From an uncultured Spirochaetales bacterium (GTDB lineage Bacteria; Spirochaetota; Spirochaetia; Sphaerochaetales; Sphaerochaetaceae), in NCBI GenBank assembly GCA_944392695.1, contig CALXXN010000001.1:1-64000 (forward strand): 64,000 nt of DNA. The letters are read 5' to 3'. The position numbers were made by a program, and so were the translations under genes. The stretch's first letter is position 1; each line of letters begins with the position of its first letter. A model generated the notes under the pieces. It did not search any database. It was not told the DNA's origin and was given only the letters and a program-made list of their open reading frames with translations. This document shows, piece after piece, positions 17,444 through 24,340 of this stretch.

Positions 17444-17519
17444 TCCACTTATCATAGCGAGGCTTGTTTTTCACTGAGGCTCTTATGCCACCTTATTGCA
17501 TCGGAAAGCCATTATATGG

Positions 17520-18167
17520 TCAAAGACTTCTCAAGCGTTCCTTGGCTTCCTGACTTATGCGGCGGGAATCCCGGCACTTCTGCTTGGCCATGCGACAGAC
17601 TTCAGGACTAAGGGCTTTGAAGAAGGGTGCTGTCTCATCTGGGAACTTGGTATAGGAGGTCGCCATGAACCAGGCGATGGCCATCTTCAGGAGGTGGCTT
17701 TCCGCCTCTACTGCTGTGATGGATGGTAACAGTTCTCCAAGCCGCTCTTCCTCAAGGAAGCGTGACATTAATGTGATGGCCCCGAGACGTCTCACCATCT
17801 CGTCTTCATGTTCCAGCAGGGAGAGGAAGAACCGATAGGCATCCTCCTTCTCCGCTTTTTTGAAATACAATGATGAGGGCAGGGCGTCTGTCACTATCCA
17901 TGAGACGAGGCAGGGCCTGAGACCCTCGATCGACCTGGCCTTGGTCTCGAAGGGCTCTTTCTTGGAGAAAACAACTAGGCCTTTGACGACAGCGTCTTCG
18001 ATGAAATGGATTTCGATATCATCAGTCTGGACTTCTTTTGCCTTCTTCCTGACTTCAGACATCGTGGCCCCACAGCTCGGCAATGTACAGCCAGGGCTGA
18101 GGCCTTCATTGAAGGCCGCCCTTTTCCCCCTTTCATCCCCTGTGGGCCAGTCGATCCTAATAGCCAA
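17520..18167 (-). CDS. AlkD-like DNA alkylation repair (HEAT-repeat) protein
   Basis: The 215-residue, mainly helical protein has the HEAT-like pattern of the DNA alkylation repair family. Near residues 120-145 is EDEMVRRLGAITLMSRFL, and near 165-185 is LLKMAIAWFMATSYTKFPDETAPFF, which match the conserved W-x-x-A and K-x-P region. AlkD enzymes remove positively charged alkylated bases. Some relatives lack glycosylase activity, so the reaction is not certain. The start is TTG 18167, supported by AGGAG six bases upstream; this overlaps the end of the LUD gene by 11 bases. It is last in an operon beginning at purO. Confidence 0.65.
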   Translation of the reverse strand: MAIRIDWPTGDERGKRAAFNEGLSPGCTLPSCGATMSEVRKKAKEVQTDDIEIHFIEDAVVKGLVVFSKKEPFETKARSIEGLRPCLVSWIVTDALPSSLYFKKAEKEDAYRFFLSLLEHEDEMVRRLGAITLMSRFLEEERLGELLPSITAVEAESHLLKMAIAWFMATSYTKFPDETAPFFKALSPEVCRMAKQKCRDSRRISQEAKERLRSL

Positions 18168-18831
18168 GTGCTTCTCCTACGAGTACCACGGTTATGCGGT
18201 CCTTGATGCGCTGGCGCTTCAGGATCAGCGTGTCACAGCAGATCGTATCTTCCCCGCAGTCGGCGTGGCACATCAGGTCATGTTCATCAAATGAGGGTGA
18301 GACGCAGATGCCTTTCTTTGCACAGTAGGTGTCCTTGCCCAGGCGTACGCAATTGGCAGGTGAGGCCACGCGCTTCACACGCTCGACAGCCTCACGGAGG
18401 CTGGGTACGATCTTGTTCACTCCGACAACCAGGATGACCTTCTCCGGGCCGAAGGCTATAGCTGAAATCCTGTTGCCGCGTCCATCGACCTCGTAGACTT
18501 CGCCATGCTCTGTGATGGCATTGGCAGAAGCGAGGTAGAAGTCAGCCATGAAGATGGAGGCGTTGCGCTTCCTTGCCTCCTCAGGGCTGAGTCCTGGTGC
18601 GTTGCGGTCAATGTGCTGGGTCTCATCTTCGAGGTACTTCAGTATCCCGCATTCAATCAGGCTCTGGGAGCCTCCTGTCGCGGTTGAAGAGCCAGGAGGG
18701 ACCAGTTGCTTGACCAACTTGAGTGCATCCTCCTTCGTCTCCACATAAGCTGTGGCGAAGGCATTCGCATCCAACCTTTCCATGACGCGCTTCACACGCA
18801 TCCGCTCTGTCTTGGCAAGGTTCGCATCCAT
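18157..18831 (-). CDS. LUD-domain protein (lactate utilisation family)
   Basis: The 224-residue protein has the LUD/DUF162 fold signatures. These are ATGGSQSLIECGILKYL near residue 55, the central FYLASANAITEHGEVYEVDGRGNRISAIAFGPEKVILVVGVNKIV, and a C-terminal cysteine-rich stretch CVRLGKDTYCAKKGIC. LutC/YkgG relatives help oxidise L-lactate, but stand-alone LUD proteins also occur in many anaerobes with unknown roles. No LutA or LutB partner is nearby. It lies 9 bases after the AICAR transformylase gene, with AGGAG six bases before its ATG. Its co-transcription with purine genes is unexplained. Confidence 0.8.
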   Translation of the reverse strand: MDANLAKTERMRVKRVMERLDANAFATAYVETKEDALKLVKQLVPPGSSTATGGSQSLIECGILKYLEDETQHIDRNAPGLSPEEARKRNASIFMADFYLASANAITEHGEVYEVDGRGNRISAIAFGPEKVILVVGVNKIVPSLREAVERVKRVASPANCVRLGKDTYCAKKGICVSPSFDEHDLMCHADCGEDTICCDTLILKRQRIKDRITVVLVGEALGY

Positions 18832-18840
18832 AGCTTGCTC

Positions 18841-20010
18841 CTAATGCAGGAAAAGCCTGACGCCATTGAGCACCATGACGATGCCATGTTCGTCGGCTGC
18901 CCTGATCACATCATCGTCCCTCAATGAGCCTCCGGGCTGGACGATGTATCTGACAGCGCTCTTCGCAGCGCGGTCTATGTTGTCCCTGAAGGGAAAGAAG
19001 GCATCTGATGCCAGTGACAGGGGTTGGAAGGAGGCGATGAATGCCTTTTTCTCCTCCTTCGTGAGCTCCTCTGGCTTGTGGGTGAAGCAAGCCTCCCAGG
19101 AAGCGATGACATCGACCTCCCTCTCATCAGCAAGGTACTGCTCGATGACATTGTCCTTGTCATTGCGGCTGAGTCCTGGCTTGAAGGGCAGGCCGAGCAC
19201 GGCGGGGTGGTGGCGCAGCATCCACAGGTCGGCCTTGCCTCCTGCGAGGCGTGTGCAGTGGATCCTGCTCTGCTGTCCCGCACCGACACCAACGCTCTGC
19301 CCCCGGCAGGCGTAGCAGACGGAGTTCGACTGCGTGTACTTCAGTGTGAGCATCGCGACTACGAGGTCCCTCCTTGCTTCTTCACTGATGTCCTCCGCCT
19401 TGGTCACGATGTTGGTGAAATCCTTGTCGGAGGGGATGAATGTGTTCCTCTCCTGGGTGAATGTGAGTCCGAAGAGCGTCCTCGTCTCCAAAGCAGATGA
19501 TGGCTTATAAGAGGGATCCATCTGGAGTATGCAGTAGCTTCCCTTACGCTTCGCCTTTAGTACTTCAAGGGCCTCTGGAGTGTAGCCAGGTGCGAGTATG
19601 CCATCTGACACCTCTCCCTTGATGACCTTGGCGCAGGACTCATCACAGATGTCGGAGAGTATGATGAAGTCCCCGAATGAGCTCATCCTGTCAGCACCCC
19701 TGGCCCTTATGTAGGCCGTGGCGATGGGGCTGGGCTCCTTTGGTGCGAAGTACATCCTGCTTTCAGTCTCATCGAGTGGCACGGCGAGGGCAGCACCAGC
19801 AGGGGAGGTGTGTTTGAACGAAGCTGCGGCAGGAAGGCCAGTGGCTGTCTTCAGGTCGCATACGAGCTGCCAGCCTGAGAGGGCGTCAAGCAGGTTGATG
19901 TAGCCAGGACGCCCGTTCAGGACGGAAAGGGGGAGGAGGGGCCCATCGCAGGAGATACTTGCTTCTCCCTGGTAGGGGTTGCACCCGTATTTGAGACCTA
20001 GGACAGCCAC
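18841..20010 (-). CDS. Stand-alone AICAR transformylase (PurH C-terminal type)
   Basis: This enzyme formylates AICAR to FAICAR with 10-formyl-tetrahydrofolate, the step before ring closure to IMP. The 389 residues correspond to only the transformylase half of PurH. Landmarks are LKYGCNPYQ at the start, AASFKHTSPAGAAL with the catalytic Lys-His pair, LTLKYTQSNSVCYA, VGAGQQSRIHCTRLA, DAFFPFRDNID and IVQPGGSLRDDDVI. The N-terminal IMP cyclohydrolase domain of normal PurH is missing, and the gene upstream supplies that activity with another fold. The start is GTG 20010 with GGAG seven bases upstream, two bases after the purO stop. Confidence 0.93.
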   Translation of the reverse strand: MAVLGLKYGCNPYQGEASISCDGPLLPLSVLNGRPGYINLLDALSGWQLVCDLKTATGLPAAASFKHTSPAGAALAVPLDETESRMYFAPKEPSPIATAYIRARGADRMSSFGDFIILSDICDESCAKVIKGEVSDGILAPGYTPEALEVLKAKRKGSYCILQMDPSYKPSSALETRTLFGLTFTQERNTFIPSDKDFTNIVTKAEDISEEARRDLVVAMLTLKYTQSNSVCYACRGQSVGVGAGQQSRIHCTRLAGGKADLWMLRHHPAVLGLPFKPGLSRNDKDNVIEQYLADEREVDVIASWEACFTHKPEELTKEEKKAFIASFQPLSLASDAFFPFRDNIDRAAKSAVRYIVQPGGSLRDDDVIRAADEHGIVMVLNGVRLFLH

Positions 20011-20012
20011 CT

Positions 20013-20690
20013 TCAGTCTCCGTTGTTCTTATTGAGTACTGTCATCTCATCGCCCAGCTGGACGAAGAGGGAGATCCTGTTGTCTTCATCGAGGGCCTTC
20101 CACAATTCGCTTGCAAGCTCTTCGAGGGTATCTGGAATCTCCAACCTCTCTGGATCCTTTGTGAAGGGCGGAAGCAGTCCACTCTCGCTTTCAAGATAGG
20201 TGTGGATGCAGTGTCCGATACCACGCTGGAAGGGGTAGCTGTAGAGCACACGCACACAGTTATCACCCTCCTTGCGGGCGATTGAGAGACTGTAGCAGGA
20301 CTGGCTCTCATCGTAGACAGCGTTGATCCTGCTTGTGTAGATTGGTTCATCGTCCTCGTAGGACATCTTCAAGAGGGCGTCACGGTGGCTGCCGCCAGCT
20401 GCCAAGGTGTCCCAGATCATGTCTGTCTGTGTGCCGTTGGTGAGGATGACCTTGTCCTCGAACTGCCTCATCGCATTGTAGATGATCAGGCTTGGATCCT
20501 CGACCTTGTCCTCCTCAAAGGGCATGGTCTTGAGCACACCATCGTCATCAAAGGCGAAGACGCGGTTGCGGCTGTTGGCGCTGCGTCCCATTATCGCATA
20601 GGCGAGGACGGCCTTGCCTTCGCTTGTCGCACCGGCGATTATCAGGCGCCCAGGATATTTCCTTCCTTCAAGATACTCCGTGATCGTCAT
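20013..20690 (-). CDS. purO: IMP cyclohydrolase, PurO type
   Basis: The enzyme closes FAICAR to IMP, the last step of purine synthesis. The 225 residues carry the PurO pattern YPGRLIIAGATSEGKAVLAYAIMGRSANSRNRVF at the N-terminus and the internal segment LTNGTQTDMIWDTLAAG; these resemble the family first described in archaea. It is followed immediately by the transformylase, so two adjacent genes do what bifunctional PurH does elsewhere. GAGGAG lies about 11 bases before the ATG. On the transcribed strand a small hairpin (AGCCCC/GGGGCT, about 20726-20754) lies in the leader; I recognise no riboswitch class in it. Confidence 0.88.
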   Translation of the reverse strand: MTITEYLEGRKYPGRLIIAGATSEGKAVLAYAIMGRSANSRNRVFAFDDDGVLKTMPFEEDKVEDPSLIIYNAMRQFEDKVILTNGTQTDMIWDTLAAGGSHRDALLKMSYEDDEPIYTSRINAVYDESQSCYSLSIARKEGDNCVRVLYSYPFQRGIGHCIHTYLESESGLLPPFTKDPERLEIPDTLEELASELWKALDEDNRISLFVQLGDEMTVLNKNNGD

Positions 20691-20903
20691 CGTGCTTGTA
20701 ACTCCTCTTTCAACACATCAGCCCCTGTATTCTCATTCCTGTGGGGGCTCTTCTTATATAAGGGATTTTACCACCATCTATCACCTGGTTGGCAAGAGCG
20801 CTTTTTCCATCTTCCACGAACTACAAGCAAACATCACAAACAATGATATAGCCATATTAAACAATGATTTATGGTCAGTAGCAGGAAAAATCCCCAACAA
20901 GTG

Positions 20904-20932
20904 TTGACATAAAATCCTTTTGGTGGCATCCT
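20904..20932 (+). promoter_or_regulatory. Probable promoter of tRNA-fMet
   Basis: A consensus TTGACA (20904-20909), 17 bases and a weak CATCCT (20927-20932) would start transcription a few bases before the tRNA. Confidence 0.4.
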
Positions 20933-20947
20933 CCTAAGAGCATTCGA

Positions 20948-21020
20948 CGCAGGGTAGAGCAGTTGGCAGCTCATCGGGCTCATAACCCGGGGGTCGTAGG
21001 TTCGAGTCCTACCCCTGCTA
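20948..21020 (+). tRNA. Initiator tRNA-fMet (CAT)
   Basis: The 73 bases fold into a standard cloverleaf. Acceptor GCAGGG pairs with CCCTGC, D-stem GAGC with GCTC, and anticodon stem TCGGG with CCCGG around CTCATAA; T-stem GTAGG pairs with CCTAC. Two initiator marks are present: an unpaired first base (C1 opposite T72) and three G-C pairs at the base of the anticodon stem. CCA is not encoded. E. coli has A72 here, so the C1-U72 pair is slightly unusual. Confidence 0.95.
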
Positions 21021-21055
21021 TTAACTTGAAAAACCAATTAACTCAAAAAACCCAG

Positions 21056-21090
21056 AAAACCCCATTTCAAAGGAAGGAATGGGGTTTTTC
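21056..21090 (+). terminator. Rho-independent terminator after tRNA-fMet
   Basis: AACCCCATT pairs with AATGGGGTT around an 11-base loop, ending in a T-run. Confidence 0.85.
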
Positions 21091-21229
21091 GTCGTGATTT
21101 CCAAGTTAATTAGTTCCCTTGAGGGGCTGAAGTCGCATTATCAGAAACCATTGCCATCAACTTTCCTTCGAATGATACCCGATGCCATGTCTCGTACAGG
21201 GGCATCTCATAATCGGTACCTGATATTCA

Positions 21230-22585
21230 TCACAGCAGGAAAGCCATGTAGCAAGGGATGTATGTGACACCATCCTTCTTTGAGAAGTTCTTTGGGTGGA
21301 TTACGTAGGAGTCTCCAATCCTCCTGCTGAATTTTTCACGGAACTTCTCAAGGCTTGTGATCCTGTAACGGTCTCCTGATTTGACCTCGATTGGGAAGAT
21401 CTTGTTCCGGATCTTCGTCCCACGTGAGATCAGGAAGTCGATTTCCATCACATTCCGCTTCGCAACCGCATCATACTTTGTGTAGAAGAAGAGATTGTGC
21501 CCAGCTGCGGTGAGGCACTGGGCGACAGCGTTTTCAAAAAACATCCCCTCATTCAACGACAGGCGTCCAAGATAAAGCTCCTTGTAGAGTTCGTTGTTTG
21601 CATTCTTGTTGTCACCAAGGCTGTGGCTGACAAGGAGGCCTGTATCGCCCATGTAGCATTTGACATAAGTGCGGTCCTCATTGATGGCAAGGCCGACTTC
21701 TGGATCACTTGTATTGAATACGATATTCGCAATCATTGATTCACTGAGCCAGAAGAATGTCTCCTTGTAAGATTCGAATGTAGAACCTTTCTCTATGTCG
21801 TTGTAGACAACGCGCCTCTCGTGGTGGCTCAGCAGGGAAGGAATCTGCTCGTAAATCGCAGCGACCTTTGATCTATAGCCTTCATCGATTTTCATGATGT
21901 CCTGGCGGTATAGGCTTAATATGTTCCGTTTTTCCCTGTCGGCCGCCTCAAAGGACCGGATGGCTGAGCCAAGATAGGCCATGACACTCTGAGGCATTCC
22001 TCCTACTATCATGTACTCCCTGAAGAGGAGCATGGCCTCCTTGTGGATGGCGTCAATGAGTGGTTCCTCCTTCTGGTAGCATTCTTTCACGTACTCGATG
22101 AGGCGTTCTTTGCCAAGTGCCCAGGCGAACTCTTCAAAGTCAAGAGGATACATCTTGATTTCCTCCTCTTCGGAAGGGATGACGATGCCTTTGACATTCT
22201 GCCTCAGTGAAATCAAGGAGCCTGTCTCTATGTAGTCGAAGCGTCCATCTGCGACGAGATGCTTTACAGCCTGGCGTGCCAATGGGAACAACTGGACTTC
22301 ATCAAAGACAAAAAGTGTGTTCCGCTCATACAGCTTGACGTTTAATAAAAGGGAGATTGTCTGGAAGAACCTGTCCAAGTCATAGAGTATGGAGAAAGTA
22401 TCCTTGACCTCCTGTGGGCATATGGAGAAGTCGATAACCACTACCGATTTGTATTCATTTTCTCCGAACTTCCGGACTGTCGTGCTCTTGCCAACACGCC
22501 TGGCCCCGGAGACCAGGAGGGCAGTCTTTCCATTATTTTCTTTCCATTCAAGGAGTCTGCTGTATATTTTCCGCTTAAGGAGCAT
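21230..22585 (-). CDS. AAA+ ATPase with DUF4143 (AAA_14 family)
   Basis: The 451-residue protein has an N-terminal P-loop ATPase: Walker A SGARRVGKSTT near residue 27, Walker B LFVFDEVQLF near 93, and arginine-bearing ETGSLI near 120. The C-terminal DUF4143 region has a nuclease-like E-x-K site in EIDFLISRG and IFPIEVKSGD. Such ATPases are found in many copies in gut anaerobes and spirochaetes, often near mobile or toxin-like regions; their function is not established. The gene lies alone between two tRNA genes and is less GC-rich than the rest of the window, which suggests acquisition. Just upstream of its ATG are three 34-bp tandem repeats that cover its probable promoter. Confidence 0.85.
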   Translation of the reverse strand: MLLKRKIYSRLLEWKENNGKTALLVSGARRVGKSTTVRKFGENEYKSVVVIDFSICPQEVKDTFSILYDLDRFFQTISLLLNVKLYERNTLFVFDEVQLFPLARQAVKHLVADGRFDYIETGSLISLRQNVKGIVIPSEEEEIKMYPLDFEEFAWALGKERLIEYVKECYQKEEPLIDAIHKEAMLLFREYMIVGGMPQSVMAYLGSAIRSFEAADREKRNILSLYRQDIMKIDEGYRSKVAAIYEQIPSLLSHHERRVVYNDIEKGSTFESYKETFFWLSESMIANIVFNTSDPEVGLAINEDRTYVKCYMGDTGLLVSHSLGDNKNANNELYKELYLGRLSLNEGMFFENAVAQCLTAAGHNLFFYTKYDAVAKRNVMEIDFLISRGTKIRNKIFPIEVKSGDRYRITSLEKFREKFSRRIGDSYVIHPKNFSKKDGVTYIPCYMAFLL

Positions 22586-22606
22586 GACTATAAATTACAC
22601 TGTAAT

Positions 22607-22700
22607 CCAAGAACCCGCAAGTTACGAATTACCCAATTCCCCAAGAACCCGCAGGTTTGAAATTGCCAAATCACCCAAGAGTACGCAGGTTTGAAAACGA
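22607..22700. repeat. Three tandem 34-bp repeats upstream of the DUF4143 ATPase
   Basis: Units start at 22607, 22641 and 22675, each beginning CCAAGA, with the core CGCARGTTTGAAA-like sequence in the last two. Period is exactly 34 bp and the third copy is cut short near 22700. On the minus strand the first unit supplies TTGCGG, which with TAATTT 17 bp downstream could be the ATPase promoter. There are no spacers, so this is not a CRISPR array. Confidence 0.8.
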
Positions 22701-22969
22701 ACTGCTTCAGCCTCAACGACAAGCTTGGCGGGATCCTGGACAATCCTGAGGCGGCCGCTGTCTTCAAGCCGTTGATGGACAAGCTTGCCGAGGCTGCCAG
22801 CAAGGGTCGTGGCATGGGAAGCCTCAGCGATGGTATGATGAAGATGCTGCGTGGTTTCACCGTCCTGCGCATGCTTTCCATGGTTCCAACGATGATTGGT
22901 GGTGCTGCTGGCATCACGAAGGAGGAACTCCTATCGCTCAACGACAGGTTGAACCGGATTCGCAAGTGA
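22691..22969 (+). pseudogene. C-terminal remnant of a larger gene, probably a glycoside hydrolase
   Basis: About 88 codons (FSLNDKLGGILDNPEAAAVF to DRLNRIRK) read as a compact helical tail. It resembles the small C-terminal domain found on some glycoside hydrolases (pattern L-x-[ED]-I-L-x-[DN]-P-x-A, then a Gly/Met-rich stretch, then a last helix). Nothing of a catalytic domain precedes it: coding similarity stops where the third 34-bp repeat ends. A TTG at 22691 could start translation, but no ribosome site is seen. It is most simply the 3' end of a gene whose front was replaced by the ATPase and its repeats. A terminator follows at the normal distance. Confidence 0.55.
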
Positions 22970-22976
22970 GCAAAGC

Positions 22977-23012
22977 AAGAGGCCTGCCGGATCACCAGCA
23001 GGCCTCTTTATT
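22977..23012. terminator. Hairpin between the gene remnant and tRNA-Pro
   Basis: AAGAGGCCTGC pairs perfectly with GCAGGCCTCTT (11 bp), then TATT. It can serve the plus-strand remnant and the minus-strand tRNA. Confidence 0.75.
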
Positions 23013-23013
23013 G

Positions 23014-23086
23014 TCGGGCAGAGAGGATTTGAACCTCCGACCCCTTGGTCCCGAACCAAGTGCGCTAGCCCCTGCGCTACTACCCG
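23014..23086 (-). tRNA. tRNA-Pro (CGG)
   Basis: On the minus strand a 73-base cloverleaf is formed. Acceptor CGGGTAG pairs with CTGCCCG, D-stem GCGC with GCGC, anticodon stem CTTGG with CCAAG around TTCGGGA (anticodon CGG), and the T-arm is GGAGG-TTCAAAT-CCTCT. CCA is not encoded. Confidence 0.95.
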
Positions 23087-23131
23087 AGACAACAGGGCTA
23101 TTTTGTTTGAAAGCGCCCTCTGTGTCAATCG

Positions 23132-24340
23132 TCAGAATGATACGTAGCAGCCCAGGTCCCAGTCGAAGAAATTGCCATAGCTTGTCATGTTGCTGAATGT
23201 GTAGCTGACCTCTGCGAAGACGTGCAGGGCGCCAAGCACCTCGAGGTGCACGTTCAAGCCAAGCTCAAGGTAGAGGAAGTTCTCCCAGCCTGCCCCGTTG
23301 CTGTTGTTGGGCACTCCTGTCGCAAGACCTGCGTTCGCAAATACATAACCATATGGAATCGTGTTGTCTGACAGGAAGTTCGGACCATAGGCGTAGAGCC
23401 TCAGCTGGTTCTGGATCGTGAAGGGTATGTTCGTGTAGCCGATTCCAGGGAAGGAGACGGTGTCTGCGAACTTGGGCACGTCAGAACCAAGCAGGAGCTG
23501 GGTGTACAGCCTGTCCTCGATGACCAGTGAGAAGCGGTTCCAGCGCTTCCAGTCCTCCTTGTTGTAAAGGACCTTCGCCCAGGTCACATCAGCATCCAGC
23601 TTGTACCAGTCGCTCCTCGTGTCGAAGAGGCTGTCCATGTCGTTGAAGAGCCACCAGGGGGCAAGGGAGAGCGTCGCCGTCCCCATCAGGCCCTCCCTGT
23701 AGATCTTGTTCCTCTCCTGGTACATGTTGTCCAGTGTCGCAGAGACTGAGATCGAGTTGGAGAGCATGTAGGCATCTCCTGCGATGTCAGGGGCTGCGGT
23801 GAAGTACTGCTCCCCATCCCAGTAGCGGATGGGATAGTCACCATCTGCCGCTGTGCTTGGGTTCAGGTATCCATCGAGGAAGCTCCTTCCCGCCCTGATG
23901 TTGGGAAAGGAGTCGAAGGCCTGCTCGAAACGCACGTTGACCGCGGCATCGACTGTCAAGAGGCGCTTGTCAGTGCGGTGGTTGTCGAAGAAGGCGTTGC
24001 GGAAGACATAGCTGATCTGGGAATAGAAGCTGTAATAGTCGTACTGTGCGTCATCCATCTGGCTGTCTTCAAGGTATGCACCTGTCCCAGGGTCCTGGAT
24101 CAGGCGGCGCTCCGCCAGGCCCAGGGAGATGTCCATCATCACTGTCGTGTCGACGCCATCGAACCAGCCCATGTCAGACGCCCCCTGCTGGAGGCGTGCC
24201 GAGATGGGGAAGTATGTGATGTTGCCGAAGGCGAAGTCAGACATGTGGCCCATGCCTGCGACAGCAGAGAAGGAGGTCGATGCTCCAAGGATGGCAGCCG
24301 TTGATAAAAGGAGAAGGGCCGCCAGGCCCCTCCTCCTCAT
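23132..24340 (-). CDS. Predicted outer-membrane beta-barrel protein
   Basis: The 402-residue protein has an N-terminal signal peptide (RRRGLAALLLLSTAAILGAS, cleavage probably near residues 20-28). Many alternating aromatic/polar strands follow, and the last residues CYVSF end in phenylalanine, as outer-membrane barrels do. Content is rich in Tyr, Trp, Asn and Asp with few cysteines. I do not recognise the family; spirochaetes carry many such lineage-specific barrels. It overlaps the rlmKL stop codon by four bases (ATGA), so it is translated in the hslO-rlmKL-barrel operon. Confidence 0.7.
   Translation of the reverse strand: MRRRGLAALLLLSTAAILGASTSFSAVAGMGHMSDFAFGNITYFPISARLQQGASDMGWFDGVDTTVMMDISLGLAERRLIQDPGTGAYLEDSQMDDAQYDYYSFYSQISYVFRNAFFDNHRTDKRLLTVDAAVNVRFEQAFDSFPNIRAGRSFLDGYLNPSTAADGDYPIRYWDGEQYFTAAPDIAGDAYMLSNSISVSATLDNMYQERNKIYREGLMGTATLSLAPWWLFNDMDSLFDTRSDWYKLDADVTWAKVLYNKEDWKRWNRFSLVIEDRLYTQLLLGSDVPKFADTVSFPGIGYTNIPFTIQNQLRLYAYGPNFLSDNTIPYGYVFANAGLATGVPNNSNGAGWENFLYLELGLNVHLEVLGALHVFAEVSYTFSNMTSYGNFFDWDLGCYVSF

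Noticed and set aside
20691-20760. Purine or ZTP riboswitch in the purO leader
   Set aside because: Only one 6-bp hairpin is present; no conserved core of either class was found.
20834-21037. Minus-strand reading frame with RGRTRTYDPRVMSPMSC
   Set aside because: It is antisense to tRNA-fMet; this peptide is a well-known false product of tRNA genes.
22607-22700. 34-bp repeats as a small CRISPR array
   Set aside because: Units touch each other without spacers, are only about 2.7 copies and no cas gene is near.
22966-23196. Plus-strand reading frame with EDLNLRPLGPEPSAL
   Set aside because: It is antisense to tRNA-Pro, the same kind of artefact.
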